From Halopseudomonas laoshanensis (GTDB lineage: Bacteria; Pseudomonadota; Gammaproteobacteria; Pseudomonadales; Pseudomonadaceae): a stretch of DNA of 64,000 bases. Location of the stretch: assembly GCF_008365385.1 (NCBI RefSeq), contig NZ_QOVF01000002.1:744001-808000 (forward strand), given 5' to 3'. The notes beneath the pieces are model-generated. The model was not told the origin of the DNA. It did no database searches and saw only the letters and a program-made list of their open reading frames with translations. The position numbers and the translations under genes are program-made. Below, piece after piece: positions 26,207-35,152 of the stretch (the stretch's first letter is position 1; each line of letters starts with the position of its first letter).

Positions 26207-26953
26207 ATGCGCCTGAAACCCCTGCACCTGTTAATCATGGCATTACTCGCCGCGCTGGCGCTGACCACCATGAGCGTACGCGCCAACACCGACCAGCTGT
26301 ACCAGCTGTCTGGTATGGCCACCCATCAGACCCACTTTCAGCATGCGTTGACCGCAGCCCAGCAGCGTTATGCCCAGCAACTGCCACGCAATGTTTACGA
26401 AAGCCTGGTACGTCAGAGCAATCAGCGCTTCGCCCCCCAGTCAATGACCGACCGCGCACAGGCGCGTCTGGCGTTGTCACTGGATGAAGCCAGTCACCGC
26501 CAGGCAGTGAATTTCTACCAAAGTGAACTGGGTCGGCGGATCGTCGCTATTGAAACCCAGGCGACGTCTGCCGCCTCGGTAGCCACCATGCAACGCGGCA
26601 TACCGCAAATGGACGTCAGCACCGAACGCCTGAACACCCTCCGTCAACTCAGCGTCAGCCTGCCGGCTCTGGAGCTCGGGGTAGAAGTATCGATGTCACT
26701 GGCCAACCTCGCTACCCAGAGCGCCAATGATTTGCTTGGCGGGCTGTTTGAGGTGCCAGGCAATATGGTCGACAATCGTCGCGACACCTTGCGCGGACAG
26801 ATGCAGCCTGATCTGCCCAACACCCTGGCTTACGTGTATCGCGACCTGACGGATGCGCAGCTGCAACAATACCTGGAGTGGGTTCAGTCCGACGCCGGGA
26901 AAAATACCAGCCGGGCGATGGAGCTGGCAGCGAAGGACGCGTTGAATCCCTGA
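26207..26953 (+). CDS. DUF2059-like secreted protein
   Basis: 248 residues with a signal peptide (PLHLLIMALLAALALTTMSV, cleavage near VRA/NT) and an all-helical body. NFYQSELGRRIVAIE and QYLEWVQSDAGKNTSRAME resemble the DUF2059 pattern, in which short helices precede an SELG/SPxG turn; two copies of this pattern seem present. Periplasmic, function unknown. The start at 26207 is weakly supported (GAG five bases upstream), and an ATG four codons earlier is an alternative. It is convergent with the hydrolase that follows. Confidence 0.72.
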   Translation: MRLKPLHLLIMALLAALALTTMSVRANTDQLYQLSGMATHQTHFQHALTAAQQRYAQQLPRNVYESLVRQSNQRFAPQSMTDRAQARLALSLDEASHRQAVNFYQSELGRRIVAIETQATSAASVATMQRGIPQMDVSTERLNTLRQLSVSLPALELGVEVSMSLANLATQSANDLLGGLFEVPGNMVDNRRDTLRGQMQPDLPNTLAYVYRDLTDAQLQQYLEWVQSDAGKNTSRAMELAAKDALNP

Positions 26954-26973
26954 GGGTTGGGTGATTCGGAGGC

Positions 26974-27915
26974 TCAGGCCTCCACTTCATCCAGCTGCTC
27001 GCCCAGCCAGGCGAGATATTCACGGCGAATGGATTCGCCCTCGTTGGCCAGGTGATGCCGGGCCTTGGGCAGAAAGAAGACTTCCGGGCTGCTGAACTTG
27101 TCTTCCAGCACCCGCAGGTTGTGTTGCCAATCCACGGTCTTGTCCATTCGCCCCTGAATGATCAGCGGTGAGTGCGTACTGCTCTGCGCCGACTCGATCC
27201 GCGGGATCCACTTTTCCAAGGCTTGAACCCAGGCCACGGGCAGCACCTGTGGCTGCAAGGGATCACGCTCGCGAATGAAATCCAGAAAGGCCTGATCGTT
27301 GGAGTTGTCGGTAAACTTGCGCCCCAGCTGCTGCACGAAGCCACCGAGCAGACGCAGGCTCATCTGCGACATGCCCCATTGCCGCGGACGTACCAAGGGA
27401 GCCATCAGCACAGTACGGCCCAGCTCGCTAGGCAGCGGCCCATGCAATAGCTTGTCAATCAGAATGGCGCCGCCGGTGCTTTGCCCGAGCAGGTGCCAGG
27501 GCGCAGGCAGTTCCCACTGCGCGGCATGATCCAGCACCGCATCCAGCACCTTCTGATAACGCAGAAAGCAATCAATGCTGGCACGCTCACCACTGGACAA
27601 CCCGTGACCGGGCAGATCGAAGGCGAGCACCGCAAGCCCGCGCTGCAACGCCCAGCTGATCAAGTGCTTGTACAAACCCATATGGTCGTAATAACCATGC
27701 AGGATGATCAAGGTGCCATGGGCTTGGGCCGGGCGCCATACCTGCACGGCCACGGCAAATTCATCCACCTGAATACGCCCCAGGTGCTGAGGTGAGTGGT
27801 CGCTGAAGTCAATGCCGTAGTACCCGGCGTAGCGCCGCGCCGGATCATCCAGCGGACGGCCCGGCTCCAGTAACGGCAGCCGCTCGACGAGCAAATCCAA
27901 AAAAGCCTGATCCAT
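26974..27915 (-). CDS. Alpha/beta hydrolase, monoacylglycerol-lipase-like
   Basis: The 313-residue serine hydrolase has an oxyanion-hole strand LIILHGYYDHMGLYKHLISW, the active-site segment VLAFDLPGHGLSSGER, the nucleophile elbow HLLGQSTGGAIL (GQSTG) and a late His near KARHHLANEG. This Hydrolase_4 pattern fits lysophospholipases and monoacylglycerol lipases. No signal peptide, so cytoplasmic or membrane-associated. It is divergent from glcB; the two share a 175-base gap. Confidence 0.88.
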   Translation of the reverse strand: MDQAFLDLLVERLPLLEPGRPLDDPARRYAGYYGIDFSDHSPQHLGRIQVDEFAVAVQVWRPAQAHGTLIILHGYYDHMGLYKHLISWALQRGLAVLAFDLPGHGLSSGERASIDCFLRYQKVLDAVLDHAAQWELPAPWHLLGQSTGGAILIDKLLHGPLPSELGRTVLMAPLVRPRQWGMSQMSLRLLGGFVQQLGRKFTDNSNDQAFLDFIRERDPLQPQVLPVAWVQALEKWIPRIESAQSSTHSPLIIQGRMDKTVDWQHNLRVLEDKFSSPEVFFLPKARHHLANEGESIRREYLAWLGEQLDEVEA

Positions 27916-28048
27916 TCACATACCCATTGGGCGAAAGAGCGGTGACCCGGATTTGCCGAGCCGACTACGCAGCGCGACAGAATTCCACGCCTCGAACATG
28001 ATTTGCAACCCATCATCGTGTAACATGCTGCCTCTCCAAATTCCACGT

Positions 28049-28066
28049 CCTGCGCGATCGCGCAGG
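28049..28066. promoter_or_regulatory. 18-bp perfect palindrome upstream of glcB
   Basis: CCTGCGCGATCGCGCAGG is a perfect dyad ending 24 bases before the glcB ATG, in the divergent gap with the hydrolase gene. It could be an operator or a 5'-UTR hairpin. I do not recognise a matching regulator. Confidence 0.5.
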
Positions 28067-28090
28067 TTGTCTGCAGAGTGAGGGTATTCC

Positions 28091-30268
28091 ATGACTGAAC
28101 GCGTCCAAGTCGGCAGCCTGCAAGTTGCCAAGGTTCTCCACGATTTTATCAACCAACAAGCCATCCCCGGCTCTGGCGTCGATGCCGCCGCCTTCTGGGC
28201 CGGCTTTGAAACGCTGATTAATGACCTGGCACCTAAAAACAAGGCCCTTCTCGCCAAGCGCGACGCGTTGCAAGCAAAAATCGATGCCTGGCATCAGGGC
28301 CGCAACGGTCAGCCGCACAATGCCGCTGAGTACAAGGCCTTTCTGCTTGAAATCGGTTACCTGCTGCCCGAACCCGATGACTTCCAAGCGACTACCGCCA
28401 ACGTCGACGAAGAGATCGCACGCATGGCCGGCCCGCAGTTGGTGGTACCGGTCATGAATGCACGCTTTGCGCTGAATGCTGCCAACGCTCGCTGGGGTTC
28501 GCTGTATGACGCCCTGTATGGCACCGACGCGATTTCCGAAGCCGATGGCGCCAGCAAAGGCCCTGGCTATAATGAAATTCGCGGCAACAAGGTGATTGCC
28601 TTTGCCCGCGCCTTCCTCGATGAGGCAGCACCGCTGGCCAAAGGTTCCCACGTCGACTCCAGCGCCTATGTGATCAAGAACGGCCAACTGGCCGTGACCC
28701 TGCAGGACGGTAGCGAAACCGGCCTGAAGGACAGCGCGCAGTTTATCGGCTTTATCGGCCAGGCTGAGCAGCCTCAGGGCGTGCTGCTCAAGCACAATGG
28801 CCTGCATTTCGAAATCCAGATCGACCCCACCAGCAATGTCGGGCAGACCGATGCTGCCGGCGTCAAGGACGTGCTCATGGAGTCCGCCCTGACCACCATC
28901 ATGGATTGCGAAGACTCCATCGCTGCAGTCGATGCCGACGACAAGACCGTGGTCTACAGCAACTGGCTGGGCCTGATGAAGGGCGACCTGGCGGAAAGCG
29001 TCGCCAAAGGCGGCAGCAGCTTTACGCGGACCATGAACCCGGATCGCGAGTACACCCAGGCAGACGGCTCCACGCTGACACTGCATGGCCGCTCGCTGCT
29101 GTTCATCCGTAACGTTGGTCACCTGATGACCAACAATGCGATCCTCGACAAGGATGGCAACGAAGTGCCGGAAGGCATTATGGACGGTGCGTTCACCAGC
29201 CTGATCGCGCTGCACAACCTGAATGGCAACACCAGCCGCAAGAACACCCGCACCGGTTCGGTCTATATCGTCAAGCCGAAGATGCACGGCCCGGAAGAAG
29301 TGGCTTTTACCACCGAGCTGTTCGGCCGTATCGAAGACATCCTCGGCATGCAGCGCAACACGCTGAAAGTCGGCATCATGGATGAAGAGCGTCGCACCAC
29401 CATCAACCTCAAAGCCTGCATCAAAGCAGCCAGCGAGCGCGTGGCCTTCATCAACACCGGCTTCCTCGACCGTACTGGTGACGAGATTCATACCTCCATG
29501 GAAGCCGGTCCCTTCATCCGCAAGGGTGATATCAAGGGCGCCGTGTGGATTAGTGCTTACGAGAACAACAACGTCGATATCGGCCTGGCAACCGGCCTCA
29601 AGGGCCGTGCACAAATCGGTAAAGGCATGTGGGCCATGCCCGACCTGATGGCGGCGATGCTCGAGCAGAAAATCGGCCACCCGATGGCTGGCGCCAATAC
29701 TGCTTGGGTGCCCTCGCCCACTGCCGCGACCTTGCATGCACTGCACTACCACAAGGTCAATGTCGCCGAGCGCCAGGCCGAACTGGCCAAGCGCACCCCG
29801 GCATCAGTCGATGACATCCTGACCATCCCGCTGGCGCCCAACACCGACTGGTCCGCCGCCGAGATTCAGCAGGAGCTGGACAACAATGCCCAAGGCATCC
29901 TCGGTTACGTAGTACGCTGGATCGACCAGGGTGTGGGTTGCTCGAAAGTACCGGATATCAATGATGTCGGCCTGATGGAAGACCGCGCCACCCTGCGTAT
30001 TTCCAGCCAGCATATCGCCAACTGGTTGCGTCATGGCGTGTGCAGCAAGGAGCAGGTGATGGAAACCCTGCAGCGCATGGCCGCGGTGGTGGATCGTCAG
30101 AACGCCAACGATCCGGCTTACAAGCCGATGGCGCCGGACTTCGACGACAGCATCGCCTTCCAGGCAGCGGTTGAGCTGTGCGTTGAAGGCACCGTGCAGC
30201 CGAACGGTTATACCGAGCCGGTTCTGCACCGCCGCCGTCGGGAGTTCAAGGCGCGTTTCGGTCTCTAA
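28091..30268 (+). CDS. glcB: Malate synthase G
   Basis: The 725-residue isoform G condenses glyoxylate with acetyl-CoA to malate. [18 protein letters not shown] holds the catalytic acidic pair region, RNVGHLMTN and [11 protein letters not shown] are characteristic, and [17 protein letters not shown] lies near the C-terminal half. Length is normal for isoform G. ATG at 28091 has TGAGGG upstream. It supports growth on acetate or on acetyl-CoA from alkanes, consistent with the alkB locus in this window. A clear terminator follows. Confidence 0.98.
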   Translation: MTERVQVGSLQVAKVLHDFINQQAIPGSGVDAAAFWAGFETLINDLAPKNKALLAKRDALQAKIDAWHQGRNGQPHNAAEYKAFLLEIGYLLPEPDDFQATTANVDEEIARMAGPQLVVPVMNARFALNAANARWGSLYDALYGTDAISEADGASKGPGYNEIRGNKVIAFARAFLDEAAPLAKGSHVDSSAYVIKNGQLAVTLQDGSETGLKDSAQFIGFIGQAEQPQGVLLKHNGLHFEIQIDPTSNVGQTDAAGVKDVLMESALTTIMDCEDSIAAVDADDKTVVYSNWLGLMKGDLAESVAKGGSSFTRTMNPDREYTQADGSTLTLHGRSLLFIRNVGHLMTNNAILDKDGNEVPEGIMDGAFTSLIALHNLNGNTSRKNTRTGSVYIVKPKMHGPEEVAFTTELFGRIEDILGMQRNTLKVGIMDEERRTTINLKACIKAASERVAFINTGFLDRTGDEIHTSMEAGPFIRKGDIKGAVWISAYENNNVDIGLATGLKGRAQIGKGMWAMPDLMAAMLEQKIGHPMAGANTAWVPSPTAATLHALHYHKVNVAERQAELAKRTPASVDDILTIPLAPNTDWSAAEIQQELDNNAQGILGYVVRWIDQGVGCSKVPDINDVGLMEDRATLRISSQHIANWLRHGVCSKEQVMETLQRMAAVVDRQNANDPAYKPMAPDFDDSIAFQAAVELCVEGTVQPNGYTEPVLHRRRREFKARFGL

Positions 30269-30293
30269 GACCTGAGCGGCTGAGACCCTCGAT

Positions 30294-30322
30294 AAAACCC
30301 CCGGCCCGTCCGGGGGTTTTTA
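30294..30322 (+). terminator. Rho-independent terminator of glcB
   Basis: Stem AAAACCCCCGG (30294-30304) and CCGGGGGTTTT (30310-30320) with a five-base loop, followed by a U-rich tail (TTTTTATTT), 26 bases after the stop codon. Confidence 0.9.
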
Positions 30323-30433
30323 TTTGCGCGCTATTAATCAAAAACCACGACTTGGCGCACACTTCCCGCGCTTGAACAGGCTAACGACAAAAGCGCATCA
30401 TGCGGGCAATCATATAGTTTTGAGGAAGCACCT

Positions 30434-30841
30434 ATGGGTCTGGCCTGGTATATAGCCGCAGAACAAGAAATAGCCGGTCTGGAAATATTCGTTAACGGCA
30501 AATCCATTGCGCACACTGATGAGGAACGCCTCGAACAGCTTTGTCTAAAGCTGGGCGTCAGTCCATTAATGGATTTTTTCAGTGTCGATGCGCAGGAGAC
30601 AGAAGCGCTTCTGGAAGCTTATCTGGGCGGTGACGAAGAACCGCTCAGCACACCGGAAGAAGAATGGTTTGCGGCGGCCGATGGCCTGATAACCGTGCGC
30701 GCGCTGGCTGATTATCTGGGTTCACATCCAGATGTGCTGGAGAAGCAGCAGGACGTCATGGAGGACCTGAGCGAATACCAGCAGATACTTGAAACGCTAA
30801 ATCAGCATCAAGTCCGCTGGCATCTGGCCATAGATATCTGA
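30434..30841 (+). CDS. Acidic cytoplasmic protein of unknown function, 135 residues
   Basis: ATG at 30434 has GAGGA eight bases upstream, and coding character is clear. The protein starts MGLAWYIAAEQEIAGLEIFV, is rich in Glu/Asp, and ends in a helical segment (DVLEKQQDVMEDLSEYQQIL). No signal peptide or membrane segment. I do not recognise the family. The size and acidity resemble single-domain immunity-type proteins, but no toxin gene is adjacent. It lies alone between the glcB terminator and a convergent Pmp3-like gene. Confidence 0.8.
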   Translation: MGLAWYIAAEQEIAGLEIFVNGKSIAHTDEERLEQLCLKLGVSPLMDFFSVDAQETEALLEAYLGGDEEPLSTPEEEWFAAADGLITVRALADYLGSHPDVLEKQQDVMEDLSEYQQILETLNQHQVRWHLAIDI

Positions 30842-30899
30842 TGCAGAAGCGGGAACGGATCGGTTCCACTACGCTCGATACCTGTCCGGCTCGGCCTTT

Positions 30900-31073
30900 T
30901 TAGTGCTTCAGGATCACATACAACGCGTGAATGATGCCCGGAATAAAGCCGAACAACGTCAACAAAATATTCAGCCAGAAGTGACCCTTGAAGCCCACCT
31001 CCATAAATACGCCGAGCGGAGGTAATAGGATCGCGAAGATAATCTTGATTGGATCAGTCGCTGTAACTGCCAT
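30900..31073 (-). CDS. Pmp3/YqaE-family small membrane protein
   Basis: A 57-residue protein with two hydrophobic helices. IIFAILLPPLGVFMEVGF is the Pmp3 (UPF0057) signature and LNILLTLFGFIPGIIHALYV the second helix. ATG at 31073 has AAGGAG five bases upstream; TAA is at 30900-30902. Members are stress-induced inner-membrane proteins linked to membrane potential and salt tolerance. Usually monocistronic, as here. Confidence 0.93.
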   Translation of the reverse strand: MAVTATDPIKIIFAILLPPLGVFMEVGFKGHFWLNILLTLFGFIPGIIHALYVILKH

Positions 31074-31149
31074 GATGGCTCCTTATAATATGTAGGACGA
31101 ACACTACCTCAGACACCCGCATTGCCCTAGAAGTTCTGAGCGTCTGTTA

Positions 31150-32097
31150 TTAAGCCAATTGCTCCATGTGCTGAATCATGCGTTTGCGCATCGATTCATC
31201 CGGCAATGTGCCCATCGCCGCCCCCATATTGTCGACCATATGCCGGGCCCGACTGGTGGCAGGCGTGGCCGCGGTAACCACCGGATGAGCCACTACAAAC
31301 TTGAGAAAAAACTGCGCCCATGAGTGCGCATCGAACTCGGCAGCCCACTCAGGTACCTCATGATTGCGCACCTTGTCCCACAGGCGGGTACGCCCAAAAG
31401 GCGCATACACCAGTACAGCGATGCCCTTGTCCCGGGCCAACGGCAGGATCCGCTGCTCCATGGTCACATTATCAATCGCATAATCAATACCAATAAAATC
31501 CAGCGGCTCGCGCTCCATCACCTGCTCGAGTTCCTGATACTGCCGGGGAAAAGTGGTAGTCACACCGATATAGCGCACGCGTTTTTCGTCACGCAACGCC
31601 TTGAGCATGCCCAGTTGCATAGGCACATCACCCAGGTTGTGGACCTGAATCAAATCGATACTTGGCGTGCCGATGCGCTCGAACGAGGTCTCTATCTGGG
31701 CGCGCGCCTGTGCTTCATCTGCCGTGCCGCCACCGCGCCCGGCCACATTCAGTTTGGTCGCCCAGAATATTTGGTCGGTGATGCCCTGCTCCTGCACGAT
31801 AGAAGCCGCAACCGCTTCCGACGCCCCGTAGCTTGGTGCCGTGTCGAAGACCTTGCCGCCCTGGCTGACCAGCGCTTGAAAGACTTCCCGCAACGCTTGC
31901 TGATCCTCACTACTGGCGGCACTGGAGAAGGTCGCAGAACTGCCCAGCCCGACTACGGGCAGGCGTTCGCCAGAGGACGGTATCGCTCGGGTAATCAACT
32001 CCAGGGGGGCATCTGTAGCCCAGAGCAAGGCCGGCTTCAAAGCCATCGCGGCTCCAGTCGCCAAAGCCAGTTTCAGATAGTCGCGACGCGAAATCAT
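31150..32097 (-). CDS. Tat-exported aldo/keto reductase
   Basis: The 315-residue protein has a twin-arginine leader (SRRDYLKLALATGAAMA) and then an AKR barrel: LPVVGLGSSATF, FDTAPSYGASEAVAA (catalytic Asp-Tyr region) and DLIQVHNLGD (His), with a late ARHMVDNMGAAMG segment. It therefore folds in the cytoplasm and is exported to the periplasm, presumably with its nicotinamide cofactor. Substrate unknown. ATG at 32097 has AGAGGA upstream. It starts 15 bases after the transporter gene at 32113 and is probably in one operon with it. Confidence 0.88.
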   Translation of the reverse strand: MISRRDYLKLALATGAAMALKPALLWATDAPLELITRAIPSSGERLPVVGLGSSATFSSAASSEDQQALREVFQALVSQGGKVFDTAPSYGASEAVAASIVQEQGITDQIFWATKLNVAGRGGGTADEAQARAQIETSFERIGTPSIDLIQVHNLGDVPMQLGMLKALRDEKRVRYIGVTTTFPRQYQELEQVMEREPLDFIGIDYAIDNVTMEQRILPLARDKGIAVLVYAPFGRTRLWDKVRNHEVPEWAAEFDAHSWAQFFLKFVVAHPVVTAATPATSRARHMVDNMGAAMGTLPDESMRKRMIQHMEQLA

Positions 32098-32112
32098 GAT
32101 GAGTCCTCTTAT

Positions 32113-33438
32113 TCAGAGCGTACGAATATGGCCAGCTTCCTCATTGCCGATACTGTCGGCCCGGGTTTGCGCGGCAATTCGACGCTGAGTACGGCCTAAC
32201 CACAGCGCCAGCACTGCCCATACCAGAGCCAGCGGCACCGCTACACTGGCCACTGCAGCCAACCCCATGCCCAGGCGCCCGAGCAGCCCCTCGACCTGAG
32301 CACCCGCTACATCACCACCACGATAGATGAAGGTATCGATAAAGGCCTTGGCCTTGTACTTATCTTCACGCCGCACCACGGTGAACAGGGTTTCCCGCGC
32401 GGGACGCATGATTGCTCGCTGAACCCCGCGAAAACTGGCCTCGAATACGATAAGCGCAGCCAGCGAGCCAACCAGCGCCAATCCGACAAAACCCAGGAGC
32501 GCGGTGAGTGGCAACAGTGCCAGCGTAACCGGCACCCCCACCCGCTTCATCAGGTGGCCAGCGACCACAACCTGCATCACCAAGGTCGCAATCTGGGTTA
32601 TCAGGTCGATCTGTGCAAACAGTGTAGTACGGCTATCAAGCCCAGCGTTCTGATCGGCCACCATCTGTAATTTGGTGAAATAAATAAAGGTCGCCATGAC
32701 CGCCAGGATCAGTACGTAACCGGTGATACCCAATAGATAGGATGACCTGAATACAGCGTTGAACCCCTCCCACGCACTGCCGCCGATGCGCTCATCTGCT
32801 GCGACGGTTGCGGTGACGGTTGCGGCGCTTTGCTCCGGCTGAATGCGCGAGATCCCCCAGGCAGCAGCCAGCGCCAACAGCAAAAAGCCACTGGCAATCA
32901 GCAGCAGCGCTGGCGTACCCAACGGGCTGGCCAACATGGACGCCAGCCAGGGGCCGAAAATCGCTCCGCAGGTGCCGCCCACCGCAATCAGACCGAAAAA
33001 CCGTTTGCCCTGATCCAGCGAAAAACGATCCGCCATTAACGCCCAGAACAGCATGGTTGCAAACAGATTGAACACGCTGAACCATACATAGAAGATCTGA
33101 CCGGTGACGACGCCAATCACTTGCGGTGAGAGCAGCATGATCAGGTAGAACGTCAGTAGACTGCAGACGAAAAACAGGTAAGTCACACTGATAAACTGCA
33201 TGCGCCGCAAACGGCTGACCAACAGGCCGAATAACGGATTCAGCGACAATGTAATCAGCGCCGTGCCGATAAACAGCCAGCGCACCGCCTCTATGCCACC
33301 TTGCATGCCAAGGGACTCACGGGCGGGGCGAAGCACCATCAGAGCGGTCAGCACACAAAAAAAGAAGCTGGCAGCAAGAAGCACCGGCCAGATTTCTTCC
33401 CGGCGTACGTTGAACAAATGTTGAAGTGGTGAACCCAT
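32113..33438 (-). CDS. Npt1/Npt2 (ATP/ADP translocase)-like or MFS-type transporter
   Basis: A 441-residue integral membrane protein with about 12 hydrophobic segments. FFFCVLTALMVLRPARESLG at the start, RRMQFISVTYLFF, DRFSLDQGKRFFGLIAVGG and RPARETLFTVVRREDKYKAKAF resemble the bacterial nucleotide-transporter-like group (COG3202) present in some free-living bacteria. Nucleotide transport is not established for these. The central charged loop (about 205-235) is short. ATG at 33438 was chosen because the upstream frame has no family-like leader. It is upstream of the Tat-exported aldo/keto reductase. Confidence 0.75.
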   Translation of the reverse strand: MGSPLQHLFNVRREEIWPVLLAASFFFCVLTALMVLRPARESLGMQGGIEAVRWLFIGTALITLSLNPLFGLLVSRLRRMQFISVTYLFFVCSLLTFYLIMLLSPQVIGVVTGQIFYVWFSVFNLFATMLFWALMADRFSLDQGKRFFGLIAVGGTCGAIFGPWLASMLASPLGTPALLLIASGFLLLALAAAWGISRIQPEQSAATVTATVAADERIGGSAWEGFNAVFRSSYLLGITGYVLILAVMATFIYFTKLQMVADQNAGLDSRTTLFAQIDLITQIATLVMQVVVAGHLMKRVGVPVTLALLPLTALLGFVGLALVGSLAALIVFEASFRGVQRAIMRPARETLFTVVRREDKYKAKAFIDTFIYRGGDVAGAQVEGLLGRLGMGLAAVASVAVPLALVWAVLALWLGRTQRRIAAQTRADSIGNEEAGHIRTL

Positions 33439-33594
33439 ACGCCAGCGCTCTCCTCGTATGCCCTTCCAGCGTAAACGCGGAACCAACTTGCTGCACGCGG
33501 GCAATATCCTTGAAAGCGCATTTTCAGACCAGTGGGCTGATCAGGGGTAAGGCTATAGAAGCCCGCGGCCAAGCTGCTCGGCGAGCATGGGGCC

Positions 33595-34452
33595 TTAGCT
33601 CGGCACGCGCTGCCGGCCCCAGACCACCAGCGCGATGCCGCCCAGAGTCATGACAGCGACCAGGACCAGGCGGACCGTAATGCTCTCATTCAGCAGCAAG
33701 GCTCCTGCCAGCGCCGCGATGATCGGCACACTCAACTGCACACTGGCGCCCTGAATTGCGGTTAATCCCTTCAGTGCGCTGTACCAGAGGGCGTATCCGA
33801 CACCAGAGGTCAGCGCGCCCGACAGCAGCGCGTAAATCAGACCAGGCGGATCCACGCTGAGGCTGCCGAAAAAGGGCACCAATAACAGCAACGCAAAGGG
33901 CATCGCGCGTAGAAAATTTCCCGCAGTGGCCGCTAACGGGTCGCCTGCGCCGCGCCCGATCAATGAATAAATCCCCCAGGCCAGGCCAGATACCAGCATC
34001 AGACTGCCACCTAGCAGAGGTGGCGCATCGGCGCCGGGCAGCAACAAGATCAGCAGGCCGGCCACTGCCAGTATCAATCCGAGCGTTTGCACGGTTCTAA
34101 GCCGCTCACCACGCACCAGCCCCCATCCGGTCATCGTTAGCTGCACGGCACCAAACAGCAGCAAGGCACCGACCCCTGCCTGCAGATGAACATAGGCCAA
34201 TGAAAATGCCGCCGCGTAAACAAAGAGCGCGAGCGCGGAACGCCAATTCCCCGCCATGGGTTCGCTTCTGGTTCGGGCATACAGCAGCACCAGCAGCGTG
34301 AGTGCTCCGGAGACGATGCGAATGGCGGTAAAACTGGCAGGGTCTATGTCCGTATCGCGCAGGGCCAGTCGGCACAACAGCGAATTGCCGGCGAACGCCA
34401 GCATGGCCAGGCAGGTGAGCAAAACGAAGCGTAGAGGTACGGCGTGAGTCAT
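33595..34452 (-). CDS. EamA/DMT-family transporter
   Basis: 285 residues with ten hydrophobic segments in two EamA repeats (about 8-135 and 145-280). The motif FAGNSLLCRLALRDTDIDPA in helix 1-2 and GASVQLSVPIIAALAGALLL in the second repeat are typical. It exports or imports an unknown metabolite. ATG at 34452 is the likely start, as the longer frame begins at an unsupported TTG. Confidence 0.88.
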   Translation of the reverse strand: MTHAVPLRFVLLTCLAMLAFAGNSLLCRLALRDTDIDPASFTAIRIVSGALTLLVLLYARTRSEPMAGNWRSALALFVYAAAFSLAYVHLQAGVGALLLFGAVQLTMTGWGLVRGERLRTVQTLGLILAVAGLLILLLPGADAPPLLGGSLMLVSGLAWGIYSLIGRGAGDPLAATAGNFLRAMPFALLLLVPFFGSLSVDPPGLIYALLSGALTSGVGYALWYSALKGLTAIQGASVQLSVPIIAALAGALLLNESITVRLVLVAVMTLGGIALVVWGRQRVPS

Positions 34453-34566
34453 GGCGACGGTCCGGTCGTCAACAATCGACAACCCTAGACTCTGGACAAC
34501 AGGCTTTCAATTAGTCTTTAGACGCATCCAGGCTACCAGCCACCGCAATGGCTGGTAGCCCCCAGC

Positions 34567-34716
34567 TCACAGGCGGAAGTTCAGACCTCCGCCAAACAGA
34601 CCAACCAAACCAATAATGATCAGATAAATAGCGACGATGTAATTCAGCAACCGCGGCATGATCAAGATCAGGATACCGGCAATCAGAGATATCAGAGGCG
34701 TCAAAGCGATGTTCAT
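34567..34716 (-). CDS. DUF3096-type small membrane protein, 49 residues
   Basis: ATG at 34716 has AAGGA seven bases upstream; TGA is at 34567-34569. The peptide is almost entirely two hydrophobic helices (LISLIAGILILIMPRLLNYI and IYLIIIGLVGLFGG) with the MPRLLNYIVAIYLI pattern that marks DUF3096. Function unknown. It is divergent from the zinc-finger gene at 34838. Confidence 0.88.
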   Translation of the reverse strand: MNIALTPLISLIAGILILIMPRLLNYIVAIYLIIIGLVGLFGGGLNFRL

Positions 34717-34837
34717 TGCATATTCCTTGCGAAGTGATTGCGAATTGTTGTGGCGTTTTGCTGTCTATCCTCTGTGAGGATTCATCTTGGACCGACCGCC
34801 ACGGCAGCAAGTTCATAACGGTCAATCGGAGGATTTC

Positions 34838-35104
34838 ATGGCTACAGGCTGGGCGCAAGATGGCGCCGTACAGGATCAAATTGATGATACCGTCGATGAG
34901 GCGGTACAGCGCGCGCGCAGCCAGTTGCCCAAAGGCGAAAGTCTGCACCACTGCGAAGAATGCGGCGCGGCCATACCGGAGGCAAGGCGTAAGGCCCTGC
35001 CCGGCGTGCGGTTGTGCGTCAATTGCCAGGCCGCAGAGGATCATGCCCAGGCCCAGCACGGCGGCTATAACCGTCGCGGCAGCAAGGATAGCCAGCTGCG
35101 CTGA
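34838..35104 (+). CDS. DksA/TraR-type zinc-finger protein (YbiI-like)
   Basis: The 88-residue protein starts MATGWAQDGAVQDQIDDTVD, with ATG at 34838 and GGAGG five bases upstream. It carries a four-cysteine zinc finger, CEECG plus CVNC (about residues 42-63), with the ALPGVRLCVNCQ motif of the short TraR/DksA group. It lacks the long coiled coil of DksA, so an RNA-polymerase role is uncertain. It precedes the lipid kinase gene by 48 bases. Confidence 0.9.
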   Translation: MATGWAQDGAVQDQIDDTVDEAVQRARSQLPKGESLHHCEECGAAIPEARRKALPGVRLCVNCQAAEDHAQAQHGGYNRRGSKDSQLR

Positions 35105-35152
35105 TTCGGTTCAGCGATACGCCATTCACTTTTCAAGGGATATCAGAACTGC

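Noticed and set aside
28013..29752. 579-codon open frame antisense to glcB
   Set aside because: Pure shadow of the GC-biased glcB codon pattern: no ribosome site and no recognisable protein.
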